DNA of 64,000 nt from Malania oleifera (Eukaryota; Streptophyta; Magnoliopsida; Santalales; Ximeniaceae), in assembly GCF_029873635.1 (NCBI RefSeq), contig NC_080424.1, positions 737,501-801,500 of the forward strand, read 5' to 3'. Below the pieces are notes generated by a model, which worked only from the letters and a program-made list of their open reading frames with translations, searched no databases and was not told where the DNA came from. Made by a program: the position numbers and the translations under genes. This document shows positions 34,343 to 45,835 of this stretch, in pieces (positions within the stretch are counted from its first letter, which is position 1; the number at the start of each line of letters is the position of its first letter).

Positions 34343-35857
34343 TATGCTACCTTTATGTGGATGAGGTACTCCTAGCCACATAAACCTCACATGAATAAGG
34401 TCGGCTAATAGCCATATACTTGTCTATTAACAATTTCCAATTTTCTTTTCCAATTATGATAATTAATACGTTCAAACAAATCATTCTACTAAATTTCACC
34501 ACCAATATGGCTGCATAGTAACTATACTTTCATACCACCCTTAGGGAAAGGATGTATGGATGTGATAAGCAAACTACAATAACCTAAAATAATCCTTCTT
34601 CTTTGAAATAATAAGAGCATAATGAGTCTTCCCTAGTCAAAATTAAAGTCATACATTTATTCTTAGCACCCAATATAGTATAAGTCATAACCAATAAGGT
34701 GAAATTAAAAATAATTAAATATGAAGAGGTCTCAACCAAAAATAGAAGATAATGTATAGAAAGAAAATCAATTCTAGAGAGTTGCAATAACAATGTTATC
34801 AAAATTTTAGTTGAGTTGGATGACAAATTGTCATCTGATTGTTAAGAAAAAGTTGACTCTACAAATCCTTTCAACCCAAAATTTTGAGCAAACTATTTTC
34901 TTTCCTCTCTCTCTTCTTTGCTATCCCAAGGCATGCATGAACTCCTATTGGAAATTGCTTCCTTCAATTAATTTTGCTTCTCCAAATATGTCTATTCACC
35001 TTATAAAGCCAGCCACAACTAATCAATAAATCAATAAATGAAAAATCATTGAAAAACCACCAAGCCAAAGGAAAATGCAATAAATATCCAACATTAGAAT
35101 AATTATCTCTTTTCACCTTGATTTATGTCCTCTCATACCTAGGATTATAAGCCATTGAATCTAATTTTTCTAGTTGGTACTAAGAGAGTTTTTGATAAGC
35201 ATTATCAACTTTATCGAAAGGGTTAAGCCAATAAATTTTATACCTATCCATGTATATATAAGAGACATTCCTCCTTTTCAATGTGGGGGCATTGTAGAAT
35301 TTCCAATATGAATGGTGTGAGTCTTTATAGCTTGATTTGATTTGACTAGCGCTAGATTTGAGTAGCGCTAGGCCACCGTTGTTATCAGTCTAGTAGTGAC
35401 CTACATCAACCATCAACCACTAACAAAAAGGTCTATAATTCTTTTGATTTCATAGCCCTACATATAGCTAGTCATTCATGCATGATTAATAGACCAATTA
35501 ATATATTAATTTAAGCCATAATTTGGATGAATTAATCTTGTTAAGCCATTATTATCAAATCTACGGCCATACTTGAACTCACCATGATCTAGCATTTGAC
35601 CAAAAGATTGCATTAGACTATGGGTATATTTTGGAATTTAAGGTAATGATAAAAATGAAAAACCACAAAAGAAACAAGAAAAAAATTATTATATTATTTA
35701 GAGAATTTAATCCAAGACAACAAACACATAAATAACTTCATACAAATTAAAATTTTAAAGCATATTTATCCTATGTTTGGAGAGACATTGGATTTGAACT
35801 TGTATTAGATTTGGATAGGATGTAGTGTAAAATTGTATTGAAAATTATCTAAATCCA

Positions 35858-35977
35858 CCCAAATTCAAATGTAAGGTCCAAAATCTATACTTTCAAACAC
35901 TACCTTATATAATAATACCCAAATTCAAATGTAAGGTCCAAAATCCATACTTCCAAACACTATCTTATATAATAATT
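35858..35977. repeat. 60-bp tandem duplication
   Basis: Two copies, 35858-35917 and 35918-35977, each starting CCCAAATTCAAATGTAAGG, differing at only a few positions. Confidence 0.93.
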
Positions 35978-36319
35978 TATCATATAATACTCTGCTAATG
36001 TACGTGAGCGACAATACCATAGAAGCAATTTGACCATCAAGATCACACCTAATTTTTAGCAAACCCCTGTTAGGATGAGGCGTAACTATAAATTTTTTTC
36101 ATCTTTTTAACCTTTTCCAATGTTATTACTTTAATCACTTGCGCTAGGCATGTAAATTTAGCATCAATAATGTATATGCACATCTTCCTTATCAAATCAC
36201 ATCACTATAGATTAGCTTTGCTTCATATATATCAGAAAAGACTCCACTTTGAACTAACCAAAACCAAAGCACGCAACACTGTCTCACCACTTTTATTTCC
36301 ACTCTGTGTGCGCGCGCGC

Positions 36320-36320
<1 letters not shown>

Positions 36321-36369
<49 letters not shown>
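36321..36369. repeat. (GA)n microsatellite preceded by (CG)n
   Basis: About 24 GA units after a short alternating GC run (36309-36320), a Z-DNA-prone junction. Confidence 0.93.
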
Positions 36370-36372
<3 letters not shown>

Positions 36373-36821
36373 CCTCATCTATATATATATCAATCTATCA
36401 TCATGATTGGAGATGACAATAATGGAAGAAGGGGAGGAATTAATATATATATATATATATATATAAAGTAGTGGAGTGCATTGATATTCTTTTGCTGTGG
36501 ATCACGGGATCACCCCTAACTTTTCCTTATAGATCGATCCTTGGAATCAACTCAAAGACCTTGGAGACACATAGTCAATTATTTTGTAAAAAGAAAAGGC
36601 AGGCTTTTTTTTCTTAAAAAAAAAAGAGATTAAAATCATCAACCTAGTACCTAGGTGCACTAAGTACATGGGTCTATGCACGAGTATCATATATTCTAAT
36701 CCTTCCAGGGCTCTGCCTTTAACGAAAAAAGGTAAAAAGATACATAGAGAACAAAAAAATCTCATTAGCTAGCTAGGGAGGATTTTAAGTTTTAGTAACA
36801 TTAATTAATTAATATAACTAA

Positions 36822-39800
36822 TTAACAGCTCGAAATTGCTTTGAAGCTAGCTAGCTGAGTTGAATTAAGCTGCGAGCTGGGGTGGTCTAATTGATCGTCT
36901 GACTGGTTCAACCCAGGGGACTGTTTCTGTGATAGATCATCAGATGGGTTGTAAGAATACCAGGCAGACCAAAACTGATAGTTTAAGAAGTTGATGAGGC
37001 TAAGGCCAGCCAGCAGCCAATAGAAGAGATCCAGCCTATCTTTGTTAAGGTCATTCTCACTGAGCCACCCCCCTCCTGAAGAAGAAGCAGTTGCTGTAAT
37101 TTTGTTCACTAGAGATACCAAGAGGCTGCTGAGATAAAACCCAAATGAGTATGAGCAATATGTCATGGCAATCAAAAAGGATTGCATCCCTTCCAAAGAC
37201 TGTCGGTAGAAGAATTCAATAAGCCCCACCGCGGTGAACATCTCAGACAGGCCAAAAACCAAAAACTGTGGGGCAATCCAAAAGATGGACAGTGTTTGGT
37301 GCCAAGCATCCACAGCCATGTTTCTTCTCTTTTTCTCCACCAGTGCAGCTGAAACCATGGACAATGTGGCGATGAAGAGCCCAATGCCAATTCTCATTAG
37401 AGGCGAAATCCCAGAGGTGCTTCCCGTGAGCTTTCGCGCAAACGGGACGAAGGCAGTTTCGTAAAGGGGGACTAAGAAGATGAGCATTATGTAAGGTATG
37501 GATTGGAGAGAAGCCGGAGGAATTTTGAAGCCCTTTGTGATGTGGGTGTTCATGCAACTTCCTTGCTGGACCGAGAATGTTTGCAACTGAGCTAAGATGG
37601 TGTTGGACATGATGGTGCAGGCAAATATGGGAACAACTGAGATGAGTATCTTAACTTGCTCAACTTGAGTCACACTGCATAGTCTCCATGGGCTTTCTTC
37701 CAATGTCTGATTAGTTCCATCTCGAATTTTGATGCAGGCCTTGTCAAGGAATCTGTAATTCAATTACATTAATCATTCATTAGAAATATTGAATATTAAT
37801 TGTCCTAATCTTACTAAAAGCAGGCATTACCTACATCCACAGTTAATCTTAATTAATTGTAGGTATTGAAAATTTCAGTGCTATTGATGTTTACAAAGAT
37901 GGTATTAAAAAATCAAGAGGATCTCTGGCTAGGGGCCTGGGAAAAAAAAAACTCATCAGTGCAGTAATAATTAATGCCATGGCCCCTAAAGATTTTACTT
38001 TTAGCAAAGACTTGGATATGCCATGATTATAAAGGTAATTAATGGTATGGCCCTGAAAGATTTTGCTTTAATGATTTTGGTCATTTACCATGATTATCTT
38101 GGCTTATATTTTTGTCTGCCTTCAAAGTTCAAAAATATCTACCCACCTGAACTTTTTAGTGAGGAGGAGATTGCCCGTGGAGCACTGAGACATATTGTTG
38201 TGGCCGCCTCGGAACATCTCTGAGTTTGAATGACAGATATGCTTTCGCTTTGCAATTGCAGCTGCAAGAACCTGCAACGTAAAACAAACACTGAAATCAA
38301 CAAAATAATTAAGGTAAGCACAGTTTTAACCCCAATAAAATAAAGGCAATTAAAATGACATACAGATATTGATTATCCGCAAGCAATGCATATTTGTGCA
38401 CATGCAGTATTAACAAGTAATAACTAAAAGGGAATTAGGATTAAAATAGGTAGCTACTTGAGCAATTGGGGTGAAGATGCTTCCACGAGGCGGTTTGTTC
38501 CTGTAAAGAGTTGTGCCAGAGATGAAACAGAGTAATCCCATAGCCATGGCAGCGGCTGAGACCCCAAAGCCAATGCTCATCCCTGAGTGAGTCTGGACCC
38601 AAACAAGAACTGTGAGTGCTACGAGTTCTCCCATGCAGAAGGCAAAGTAGGCAGCATTGAAGTAAGTGGAGAGCTTGTAATTGTTGGAGTAGTGGAGGTT
38701 AATGTTGGAGTCATGGTCAGAGTATAATTTTCTGAATTGATGAGCTCCATGCGAGATTATGTTGGGCTTGAGACACCCACTCCCTAGAGCCACCAAGTAG
38801 AGTGCCACGAAGAATACCACGGCACTGTACCCCTTTGCCTCCTCACAGTAGTAGTGTTGCTTCTCTAACATTTTGCAGGGGGGTGGCCTGAGCTGTGGAA
38901 GATGGGCTTGCACTGAAAGTAGCATTAAACCCTGCGTATATATAATTTTACCCCCAATGTACGTAAGCTAGCTATAGCTAGAGGATTATGTACGTCTAGT
39001 TTATATGAACTACTCCTACGTAGCTAGCTATTGCTGGCTAGGTATCTGCAACTAGTTTTTCTGTTCTTAATAGATAAATTGGAACAATTAATATAGAAGA
39101 CAATTAAGCTAGCCAGCAGATTGATTTACTAGCAGTGATCATTGGGACACACGCACGCAAATAGCATGTATTAATTGTATTAATTAAATTATGGTTACGT
39201 ATATATAGTAGCTAGGGAGACATATATGCATGTAGTGATTATGTTTATGGGTACGTTGTGCACATGCAGTAGTAGCTAGCTAGTGATGATATATATAAAT
39301 ATATGAGGGATGGATCGGTAAGAGGTAGATTGGAACTTACAGAGAGCTCCACGAAGCCAAAGATGAGCATAGTCCAAAAGCTGCCAAGATAAGAGTCCGA
39401 GAGGAAGCCACCAAGAAGGGAGAGGAGGAAGACTGTGCCTACGAAATTGGTGACTATGTTGGCGGACTTTGACAGCGGAAAATGCATTTCCTCGAACACG
39501 TAAGTTATGAGATTGTTCCCCACTGCACCAATCGCCATTATCTCAAATGCTTGCAGGCCTGCATGCATGCCACCATACATACATGTGCATGTTCATATTC
39601 AACAATATGCGTTCAGAGTACATGTTCAGAGAGAGAGAGAGAGACCTAGGATAAAAATGGCGGGAGTGAGTCCACCGTGCTTGCTGGGGTTGCAAGGTCT
39701 GCCTATCCAATCGCAATCAACGCCGAGTAGCACTGATGACGAAGAGGGGGAGGGGGTAGTCTCCTCCTCCACCTCCACCTCCACTACAGGAGGCGATTGA

Positions 39801-39862
39801 TCAGTGATTGTACTAGTAGTGGATTGTTCTCCTCCCAGGTTCTTTCTTGCTTTTTCCATCAT
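36822..39862 (-). CDS. NPF4: NRT1/PTR family (NPF4-type) membrane transporter, five exons
   Basis: Proton-coupled oligopeptide transporter superfamily, major facilitator fold. NPF4 members are reported to move nitrate or hormones such as abscisic acid; the substrate here is unknown. Exons, minus strand: 39862-39646, 39558-39341, 38931-38458, 38271-38147, 37752-36822. All four introns are GT-AG and phases agree, giving 654 residues. An in-frame TAA sits directly before the first ATG. Landmarks: GVDCDWIGRPCNPSKHGG before TM1 (residues 47-64), FEIMAIGAVGNNLITYV (77 on), ANIVTNFVGT, LRPPPC, LYLVALGSGCLKPN, then FLDKACIK at the start of the last exon, SVVPIFACTIMSNTILAQ, FSVQQG, and EFFYRQSLEGMQSF. 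The ExxER motif of TM1 is absent (E78..A81-I82), GADQF reads GAHQF (H209), and the usual Pro after EFFY is Leu531. It resembles the NPF4.3/NPF4.4 group as I remember it. It appears intact. Confidence 0.93.
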
Positions 39863-39873
39863 TTAAATATGTA

Positions 39874-39879
<6 letters not shown>

Positions 39880-39915
<36 letters not shown>
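39880..39915. repeat. (GA)n tract in the NPF 5' untranslated region
   Basis: About 18 GA units (CT on the coding strand), 18 bp upstream of the NPF start codon. CT-rich 5' leaders are common in plant genes. Confidence 0.9.
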
Positions 39916-39923
<8 letters not shown>

Positions 39924-40080
39924 CGAGTGAAATGAAGAAATGAATGAAGTGTGGGTTGCTGCAGGAAATATGTATGTAATTGAATATTGATGATGATGAG
40001 ATCGCGGAGAAGTTAAATTAACCAAATGTGCAGGGGGGGGTGGGGGTGAGGGCTTAATTAATAAGCTTTGGGCTTCCTTA

Positions 40081-40088
40081 TATTTATA
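40081..40088 (-). promoter_or_regulatory. Likely TATA box of the NPF gene
   Basis: TATAAATA on the minus strand, about 220 bp upstream of the ATG, placing transcription start near 40050. A G-rich stretch (40032-40050) lies just downstream. Confidence 0.6.
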
Positions 40089-40259
40089 GTAGCTAGCAAG
40101 CAGACAGTATGGAGGATCCATCAGCCTGCCACCTGACTGCATGCATCAAATTATATCTATATATAAATATATACTGATGGGAGATCTGTCCTCGATCGCT
40201 AGTGGACCCAAAATAACACGCTAAAAAAAAAAAAAAAAGAGTACCAACTGCCTGGATCT

Positions 40260-40747
40260 TGTTAGATCAAAATTCGGGCTTATATGTGAAGCAATTATGC
40301 GTTTTAGTTTATTTAATAAGGATAAACTCTATTTAAAAGTGATCAAATATTTTGGATAATAATGGACTTTAATATATCTGATAGATTGTGAACCTTTAAT
40401 GTGTAGATATTTTAGTGGTAATTTTCATTTATTATGATAGGCGAAAATGGAAATACACATATATGGTCAACGATTATATAAATAGTAGTTATGGTCTCTG
40501 GATCGCACGAATGGTTCCAAAAATTTCTCTTTTGTCGTCCAATCGCTAGAGAGAATATAGAAAACGTCAAAGAAATTCTCTGGACATTACGTGCTGATCT
40601 GAAAGGTCATCCGCACGGCTCGACACATCTTGAAACGCTATGGATTCGAGTACGCTTTCGCATTTAGTTTAATGTTTTTGATGATTGGACATGACTGATT
40701 ATGATGGTTTTTATCAATCTAAAGGAAATAATTTTTAAGATCTAACA
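40260..40747 (+). mobile_element. Copia-like LTR, about 490 bp, with adjacent primer site
   Basis: Starts TGTTAGATC at 40260 and ends GATCTAACA at 40747. The terminal inverted repeat is 9 bp. TGGTATTAGAGC, a tRNA-iMet type primer site, begins two bases later at 40750. No coding region or second LTR follows, so this is a remnant or a non-autonomous element. It lies about 170 bp upstream of the NPF TATA box. Confidence 0.7.
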
Positions 40748-40829
40748 AGTGGTATTAGAGCAGCTTCATGTCAAATCATTGGGAAATAATTTCTCAAATT
40801 TAGTTTGATTTGAATCAAATTAAAAGGGT

Positions 40830-41350
40830 GTTCTTGTTTGGGCCTCCGTTATCTTCATGTTGATAGAGTTTTTTTTTTTTTAAAAAAAAAATAGTCCTTT
40901 AGTTCAATTAAAACATTGTTAGATCTTGTTTGCCCACGTTTCGGAATATGGATCCAGTTCGTACAGATGTTCTTGGTTAGCCTTCGTTATCTTCATGTTG
41001 ATATAGTTATTTTTTTTTCCTTTAAAAAAAAATAGTTCTTTAGTTCAATTAAGAAATTGTCAAATTTTGTTTACCCACGTTCTAGAAAGAAATTTTTGTT
41101 GCGGTTTAAATTTTAAATTTAAATTTAATTATTTTATTTTGAGATAAAAATTTGGTTTGAATTTTTATTTTATCTTTTAGTAAATTCGAACCAAATTGAA
41201 ATTATGGCCCAACAGTTTTTTTTGTTTGGAAGTATTGAAATAACTAAATTGCAGTTTAAATTTAACTTTAGTTATTTTATTTTGAGATAAATATTTGGTT
41301 TGAATTTTTATTTTATCTTTTAGTAAATTCGAACAAATTAAAATTGGGTT
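40830..41350 (+). repeat. Two successive diverged tandem duplications
   Basis: A unit of about 138 bp (TTCTTG...GTTATCTTCATGTTGATA...GCCCACGTT) occurs at about 40830-40967 and again to about 41090. A second unit of about 147 bp (TTATTTTATTTTGAGATAAA...TTTTAGTAAATTCGAAC) occurs at about 41100-41220 and 41250-41350. They lie in what would be the leader of the copia-like remnant. Confidence 0.75.
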
Positions 41351-41439
41351 TGGGCCTAATTTTAAGGGAGGATGGTCAAATAATGGTCCATAAAGTTTTA
41401 AGGTGGGGGGTCATGGGTTGAATTAGGATCTAAGTTGGA

Positions 41440-41590
41440 CAAACCCAATTTTGTCAACCCAACCCAGCCAACTCGGACTCAGTCAACCCAACTCGGTTGA
41501 CCAGGTTGAACAATTTTGACCAAATTTGACCAGATTTGACAAGTTTGATCAGTTTTGACTAGATTTGACCAATTTTGATCGATTTTTTAA
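41440..41590 (+). repeat. Cluster of TTGACC/GTCAA short repeats
   Basis: From 41496, imperfect 10-12-bp units of the form ATTTTGACCAG repeat about eight times. GTCAACCCAA units precede them. TTGACC is the core of WRKY-binding W-boxes. Confidence 0.7.
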
Positions 41591-41635
41591 GGAATAAAGT
41601 TATAAAATAAATTCAAATATGAGTATTTTTTAAGG

Positions 41636-41636
<1 letters not shown>

Positions 41637-41689
<53 letters not shown>
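41637..41689. repeat. (CA)n(TA)n compound microsatellite
   Basis: About 13 CA units followed by about 14 TA units. Confidence 0.95.
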
Positions 41690-41692
<3 letters not shown>

Positions 41693-41743
41693 TTGAAACG
41701 AAGTTGATTAAAACAGCAAGTCACCAAAGTGACCACTCTTGAT

Positions 41744-42198
41744 CCGCTATAACTGAAGAGATTCTCCTTCTAATCCACGCAGAAACTTCTGATCGTAGAA
41801 ATGGACGACAAACGACAAGGAATCGTAGAGAGAGAGAGAGAGAGAGAGAGTGAACTCACTGGTTCTAGAGAGAGAGAGAGTGAGATTTTGGGTTTTCTTA
41901 CTCTTTAAGTAACCAAAAATGATATTTATAGAACCTTTGATCGAGTCAAATTTTGCTTCGTCGACGAACCAACCACTCAGTTCGTGGACAAAGCTTTACC
42001 TTCATCAACGAACCCCATCTGAATATTTTTCTTGGTTCGCTCGGTATTTTTTCTTCAACGACGCTCTGAATTTTGACGACGAAGAACTGAAGGGACTTCT
42101 TCGACAAATATACTGCCTTCGTCAACAAACCCTGGTGTAATTCCCTTTTTACCCCTTTGCTTATTTATTTTCCTTATTTACGGGTTCAAGTCTCTACA
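41744..42198 (-). mobile_element. Truncated 3' LTR of gypsy element F, minus strand
   Basis: The border TCTCTACA at 42198 is followed by the reversed polypurine tract. The leftward part matches only the first 455 bp or so of F's other LTR (54180-54636): palindrome array, TATA-like site near 41922 and GA/CT tract. Similarity then stops abruptly near 41744, so the rest of this LTR is lost. Confidence 0.82.
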
Positions 42199-42216
42199 AT
42201 CTCCCCTCCTTATAAG
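42199..42216 (-). promoter_or_regulatory. Polypurine tract of element F
   Basis: On the minus strand this reads CTTATAAGGAGGGGAGAT, directly before the LTR. Confidence 0.8.
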
Positions 42217-42477
42217 AATTTCATCCTCGAAATTTGCTAATTGACACTACGCATATTCTACACTTACGGCTCAATCCTATCGAAGAGTCGGCAGCCACCC
42301 ACATAGCAGCTCCAGTCCAAGTTTATTACATACTCTCACATATGGTGGAGGAATACCGTGGTTACAACATGAAGTTTCGGGAGATTACACACACATACAA
42401 AACTCTTCTGAAGACCGTACTATTTAATCTGAACCACATATCCTACTATACATACTTACGTACCATAAAATAACTGC

Positions 42478-43990
42478 GGGTACTTCTAGCGTATATCTTA
42501 CACTAGTTCCCATGAAACTTCTTCCACTGCATGGTTCCGCCACAATACCTTCACTAGGGGTATCTCTTTAGTCCATAACTACTAAACTTTCCGATCTAAT
42601 ACTTGCACCGAGACCTCCTTATATGATAAGGCGTTATTGATCTCTAAAGGTTTGTAACTCAGCACGTGTGATGGATCTGACACGTACTTCCTCAATACTA
42701 ACACGTGGAACATGTCATGGACTCTAGATAGTGATGGGGTTAAAGCCACTCGATAAGCAACCGAATCTATCCTTTCCAGGATCTCGAAAGGCCCAATATA
42801 CCAAGGACTTAGCTTCCCCTTCTTCCCGAACCTCACCACCCCTTTCATCGGAGCGATCCTCAGGAATACCATACTTCCTACCTTGAACTCTAGCTCTCGT
42901 CGGTGAATATCAGCATAACTTTTCTGCCGACTCTGAGCTGCCTTAATTCTATCCCTGATCAACTCGACCTTTGTAGAGGCCTGCTGAATCAGTTTTGGAC
43001 CCAGTATCTGCTGCTCACCTACCTGGTCCTAGTACAATGGAGATCGACATTGATGACCATACAATGCCTCGTAAGGTGCCATCTCTATGCGAGCCTGGTA
43101 ACTATTGTTATACGCAAACTCAATAAGCAGTAGATACCGTATCCATTTATCACCAAAGTCCATTACACAAGCCCAAAACATATCCTCTAATGTTTGAATA
43201 GTCCTCTCAGACTGCCCATCCGTCTGTGAGTGGAAAGACGCACTAAACGTGAGTTGCGATCCTAAGGCAGCCTATAGACTCTTCTAGAAATGAGACGTAA
43301 AACATAGATTTCGATCCAAAACAATAGAAATAGGGACACCACGAAGTCGTACAATCTCCTGCATATACAACTCTGCTAGCCAATTTAGAGAATAGCTGAA
43401 TGTGATGTCTTTGTCAATAGATTAACTACAACCCATATAGCATTCTGCCCATGCATCGCTGCAGGTAACCCCGTCACGAAATCCATCGAGATGTACTCCC
43501 ACTTCCACTTGGGGATGTCAAGTGGTTGAAGTGGTCCTACTGGCCTCTGGTGCTTTGCTTTGACCTGCTGACACGTCAGGCACTGCTCTACGAATCAGGT
43601 GATCTCTCTTTTCACGTTGGACCACCAGAATGATTCCCTCAGATTCTGGTACATCTTCATACTTCCAGGATGTACGGTGTAGAGTGAACAGTGTGCCTCC
43701 TCCAAAATGACTCGTTTAATTCCGGCGTCATCTGGTACACATACCCCGTTATGGAATCTCAAAATCCCATCATCGGAAATACTGAAATCCGACTTTAACC
43801 CACTTTAAACTCCTTCCATAACTACAACCAGCTCTGGATCTTCCTTTTGAGCTGTTCGGATCTTCTCCTGAAAGGTCAACTGTACCACTAAGCTAGCAAG
43901 AACAGCCTGGTGATTTCCTTCCACCACTTCTAAGCACAACCTTTCCAAGTCTATATAGATCTGATGCTGAACTCCTATTGTTGAGACTGA
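42478..43990 (-). pseudogene. Broken integrase and chromodomain of element F
   Basis: Minus strand, from the zinc domain ([11 protein letters not shown]..., CLTCQQVKA) through the core ([23 protein letters not shown]) to the open C-terminal frame at 42582-42962. That frame reads AAQSRQKSYADIHRRELEF, KGVVRFGKKGKLSPWYIGPFEILERI, LSYKPLEINNALSY. The chromodomain-like tail (KEIPLVKVLWRNHAVEE) extends to about 42480. Stops and frameshifts are frequent in the core. Same clade as E and A. Confidence 0.83.
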
Positions 43991-45200
43991 CGCATCAATT
44001 GACTTCCGACTCATGAGCATAAGCTACCACATTTGCTTTTCTTAGGAGATAGCTAATGGTATAGTCATAGTCTTTTATCAACTCAAGCCATCTACGTTGT
44101 TTCAAGTTCAACTCTTTCTGGGTGAAAATGTACTTAAGACTTTTGTGGTCAATAAAAATCTCGCACCTTTCACCATACAGGTAGTGTCTCCAAAATTTCA
44201 ATGCAAACACTACAGCTGCCAATTCCATATCATGTGTTGAATAGTTCTTCTCGTACTCTTTGAGTTAACGAGAAGCGTAAGCAACCACCCTACCCTATTG
44301 CATTAGAACACAGCCAAGACCCTTCTTAGAGGCGTCACTGTAGATAACAAATCCACCATCCCTAGATTGAATGGTCAGAACTGGAGCAGTAACAAGTTGC
44401 CATTTCAGCTCCTAGAAACTCAGCTCGCACTTGTCAGTCGAATCATACCTCATATTCTTCCTCATGAGTCTCATCAATGGACCTTCTAAACTAGAAAACC
44501 CTTCTACAAAATGACAGTAGTAACCTGCAAGACTTAGAAAACTTCTGACTTCTTGAACATTCTTCAGTCTCGCCCATTCCACTACTGCCTCTATCTCACT
44601 CGAATCCACTAATACTCCTTCTTTGGATACTACGTGCCCTAGAAATGCAATTTGTTCCAACCAAATTTCACACTTCTTCAATTAAGCATATAACTTCTTC
44701 TCCCTAAGCATTTGCAGTACCAGTCTCGGACGAACTTCATGCTCTACAGCACTCCTAGAATATACTAAGATGTCATCAATGAATACTATGACGAACAGAT
44801 CTAAGTATTCATGGAAAATTTAGTTCATCAGATCCATAAATGTTGCAAGTGCATTCGTCAGACCGAATGGCATAACCATAAATTTGTAATGGCCATACTG
44901 AGTTTGGAAAGCTATTTTTGGAACATCCTCTGTTTTCACCTTCATCTGGTGATACCTAAACCAGAAATCGATCTTAGAAAAGATCTACATGCCTTGAAGC
45001 TAGTCAAACATATCATCAATCCTAGGTAATGAGTATTTGTTCTTTATCGTCATCTTATTAAGTTCTCTATAGTCGATGCACATCCTCATTGACCCGTCTT
45101 TCTTCTTTACAAATAGCACAGGTGCTTCCTAGGGAGAAACACACGGTAGAATATACCCTTGATCTAGCAGCTCCTGAAGCTGTTCTTTTAACTCTCTCAG
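43991..45200 (-). pseudogene. Broken reverse transcriptase and RNase H of element F
   Basis: RT on the minus strand shows [28 protein letters not shown] sequence, [22 protein letters not shown] and the catalytic [10 protein letters not shown] region near 44770. It continues with [43 protein letters not shown]. RNase H follows with [41 protein letters not shown]. Several TAG/TAA stops interrupt it. Confidence 0.85.
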
Positions 45201-45835
45201 TTAAGTTGGAGCCATACGATACGGAGCTTTTGATATCTGCGTCGTACCTGGAGTTAACTCTATACCGAATTCCACTTCATGATCTGGAGGTAATCCCAAA
45301 AAGTTCTCTGGGAACACATCTGGGAACTCACACACAACAGGAATCTCCTCCAGATCACGTTCCCCTACCGGCCTGTCTTTCACAAATGCCAAATACCTTT
45401 GGCATCCCTCCAAAAGCAATCTCCTAACCTGCAAAGCTGAGAGGATTTGTGGCGCAGAGCTCACACATGACCCAAAGAATCTGAATTCCTGCTTCCCCGA
45501 AGGTCTAGACACCACTTCGCTCCTATGGCAATCGATACTAGTAGACAACCAGTCCATACCCAAAATAATATCGAAGCTATGCATATCAGACACAATGAGA
45601 CTAACTGATATTACTCTCTCCTGAATTTCTACTGGTAAGTCACGGATTACCCTACTATATACGACTACCAACCCTAAAGGTGTAGCCACTACCAGTTCAT
45701 AATCTAACTGTTGAGTCTCAATTCCACAAAGTTTAACAAATCCTCAGGAGGTAAAGGAAAGTGTTGCCCTGAGTCGAATAGTACAACAGTTTTATTGGAA
45801 AGCATGTAAATGGTACTTGTGACAACATCTCCCGC
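45201..45835 (-). pseudogene. Broken protease of element F
   Basis: VVLFDSG (about 45765-45785) is the retropepsin active site but is followed by QHFPL instead of ATHSF, because of a small frameshift. The downstream frame (45201-45689) is open and carries GFDIILGMDWLSTSIDCHRSEV and EDLEEIPVVCEFPDVFPENFLGLPPDHEVEFGIELTPGT, the linker to RT. Confidence 0.85.

Larger units (their letters stand above)
34343..36821. other. Gene-flanking DNA without a recognisable gene
   Basis: This is AT-rich, single-copy-looking sequence between LTR L and the 3' end of the NPF gene. Open frames are short and resemble nothing I know. It contains a 60-bp tandem duplication (35858-35977), a (GA)n tract and a short (TA)n run near 36442. 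No clear AATAAA poly(A) signal for the minus-strand NPF gene stands out close to its stop. Confidence 0.6.

Noticed and set aside
34811-35029. A 72-codon frame in the gene-flanking region.
   Set aside because: Low-complexity, no homology I recognise, no splice or promoter signals around it.
39507-39800. A 97-codon plus-strand frame within the NPF gene.
   Set aside because: It is antisense to exons 1 and 2 of the transporter and has no features of its own.
41496-41590. Considered as a CRISPR-like array or centromeric satellite.
   Set aside because: Units are only 10-12 bp, irregular and without distinct spacers, and the context is plant nuclear DNA.
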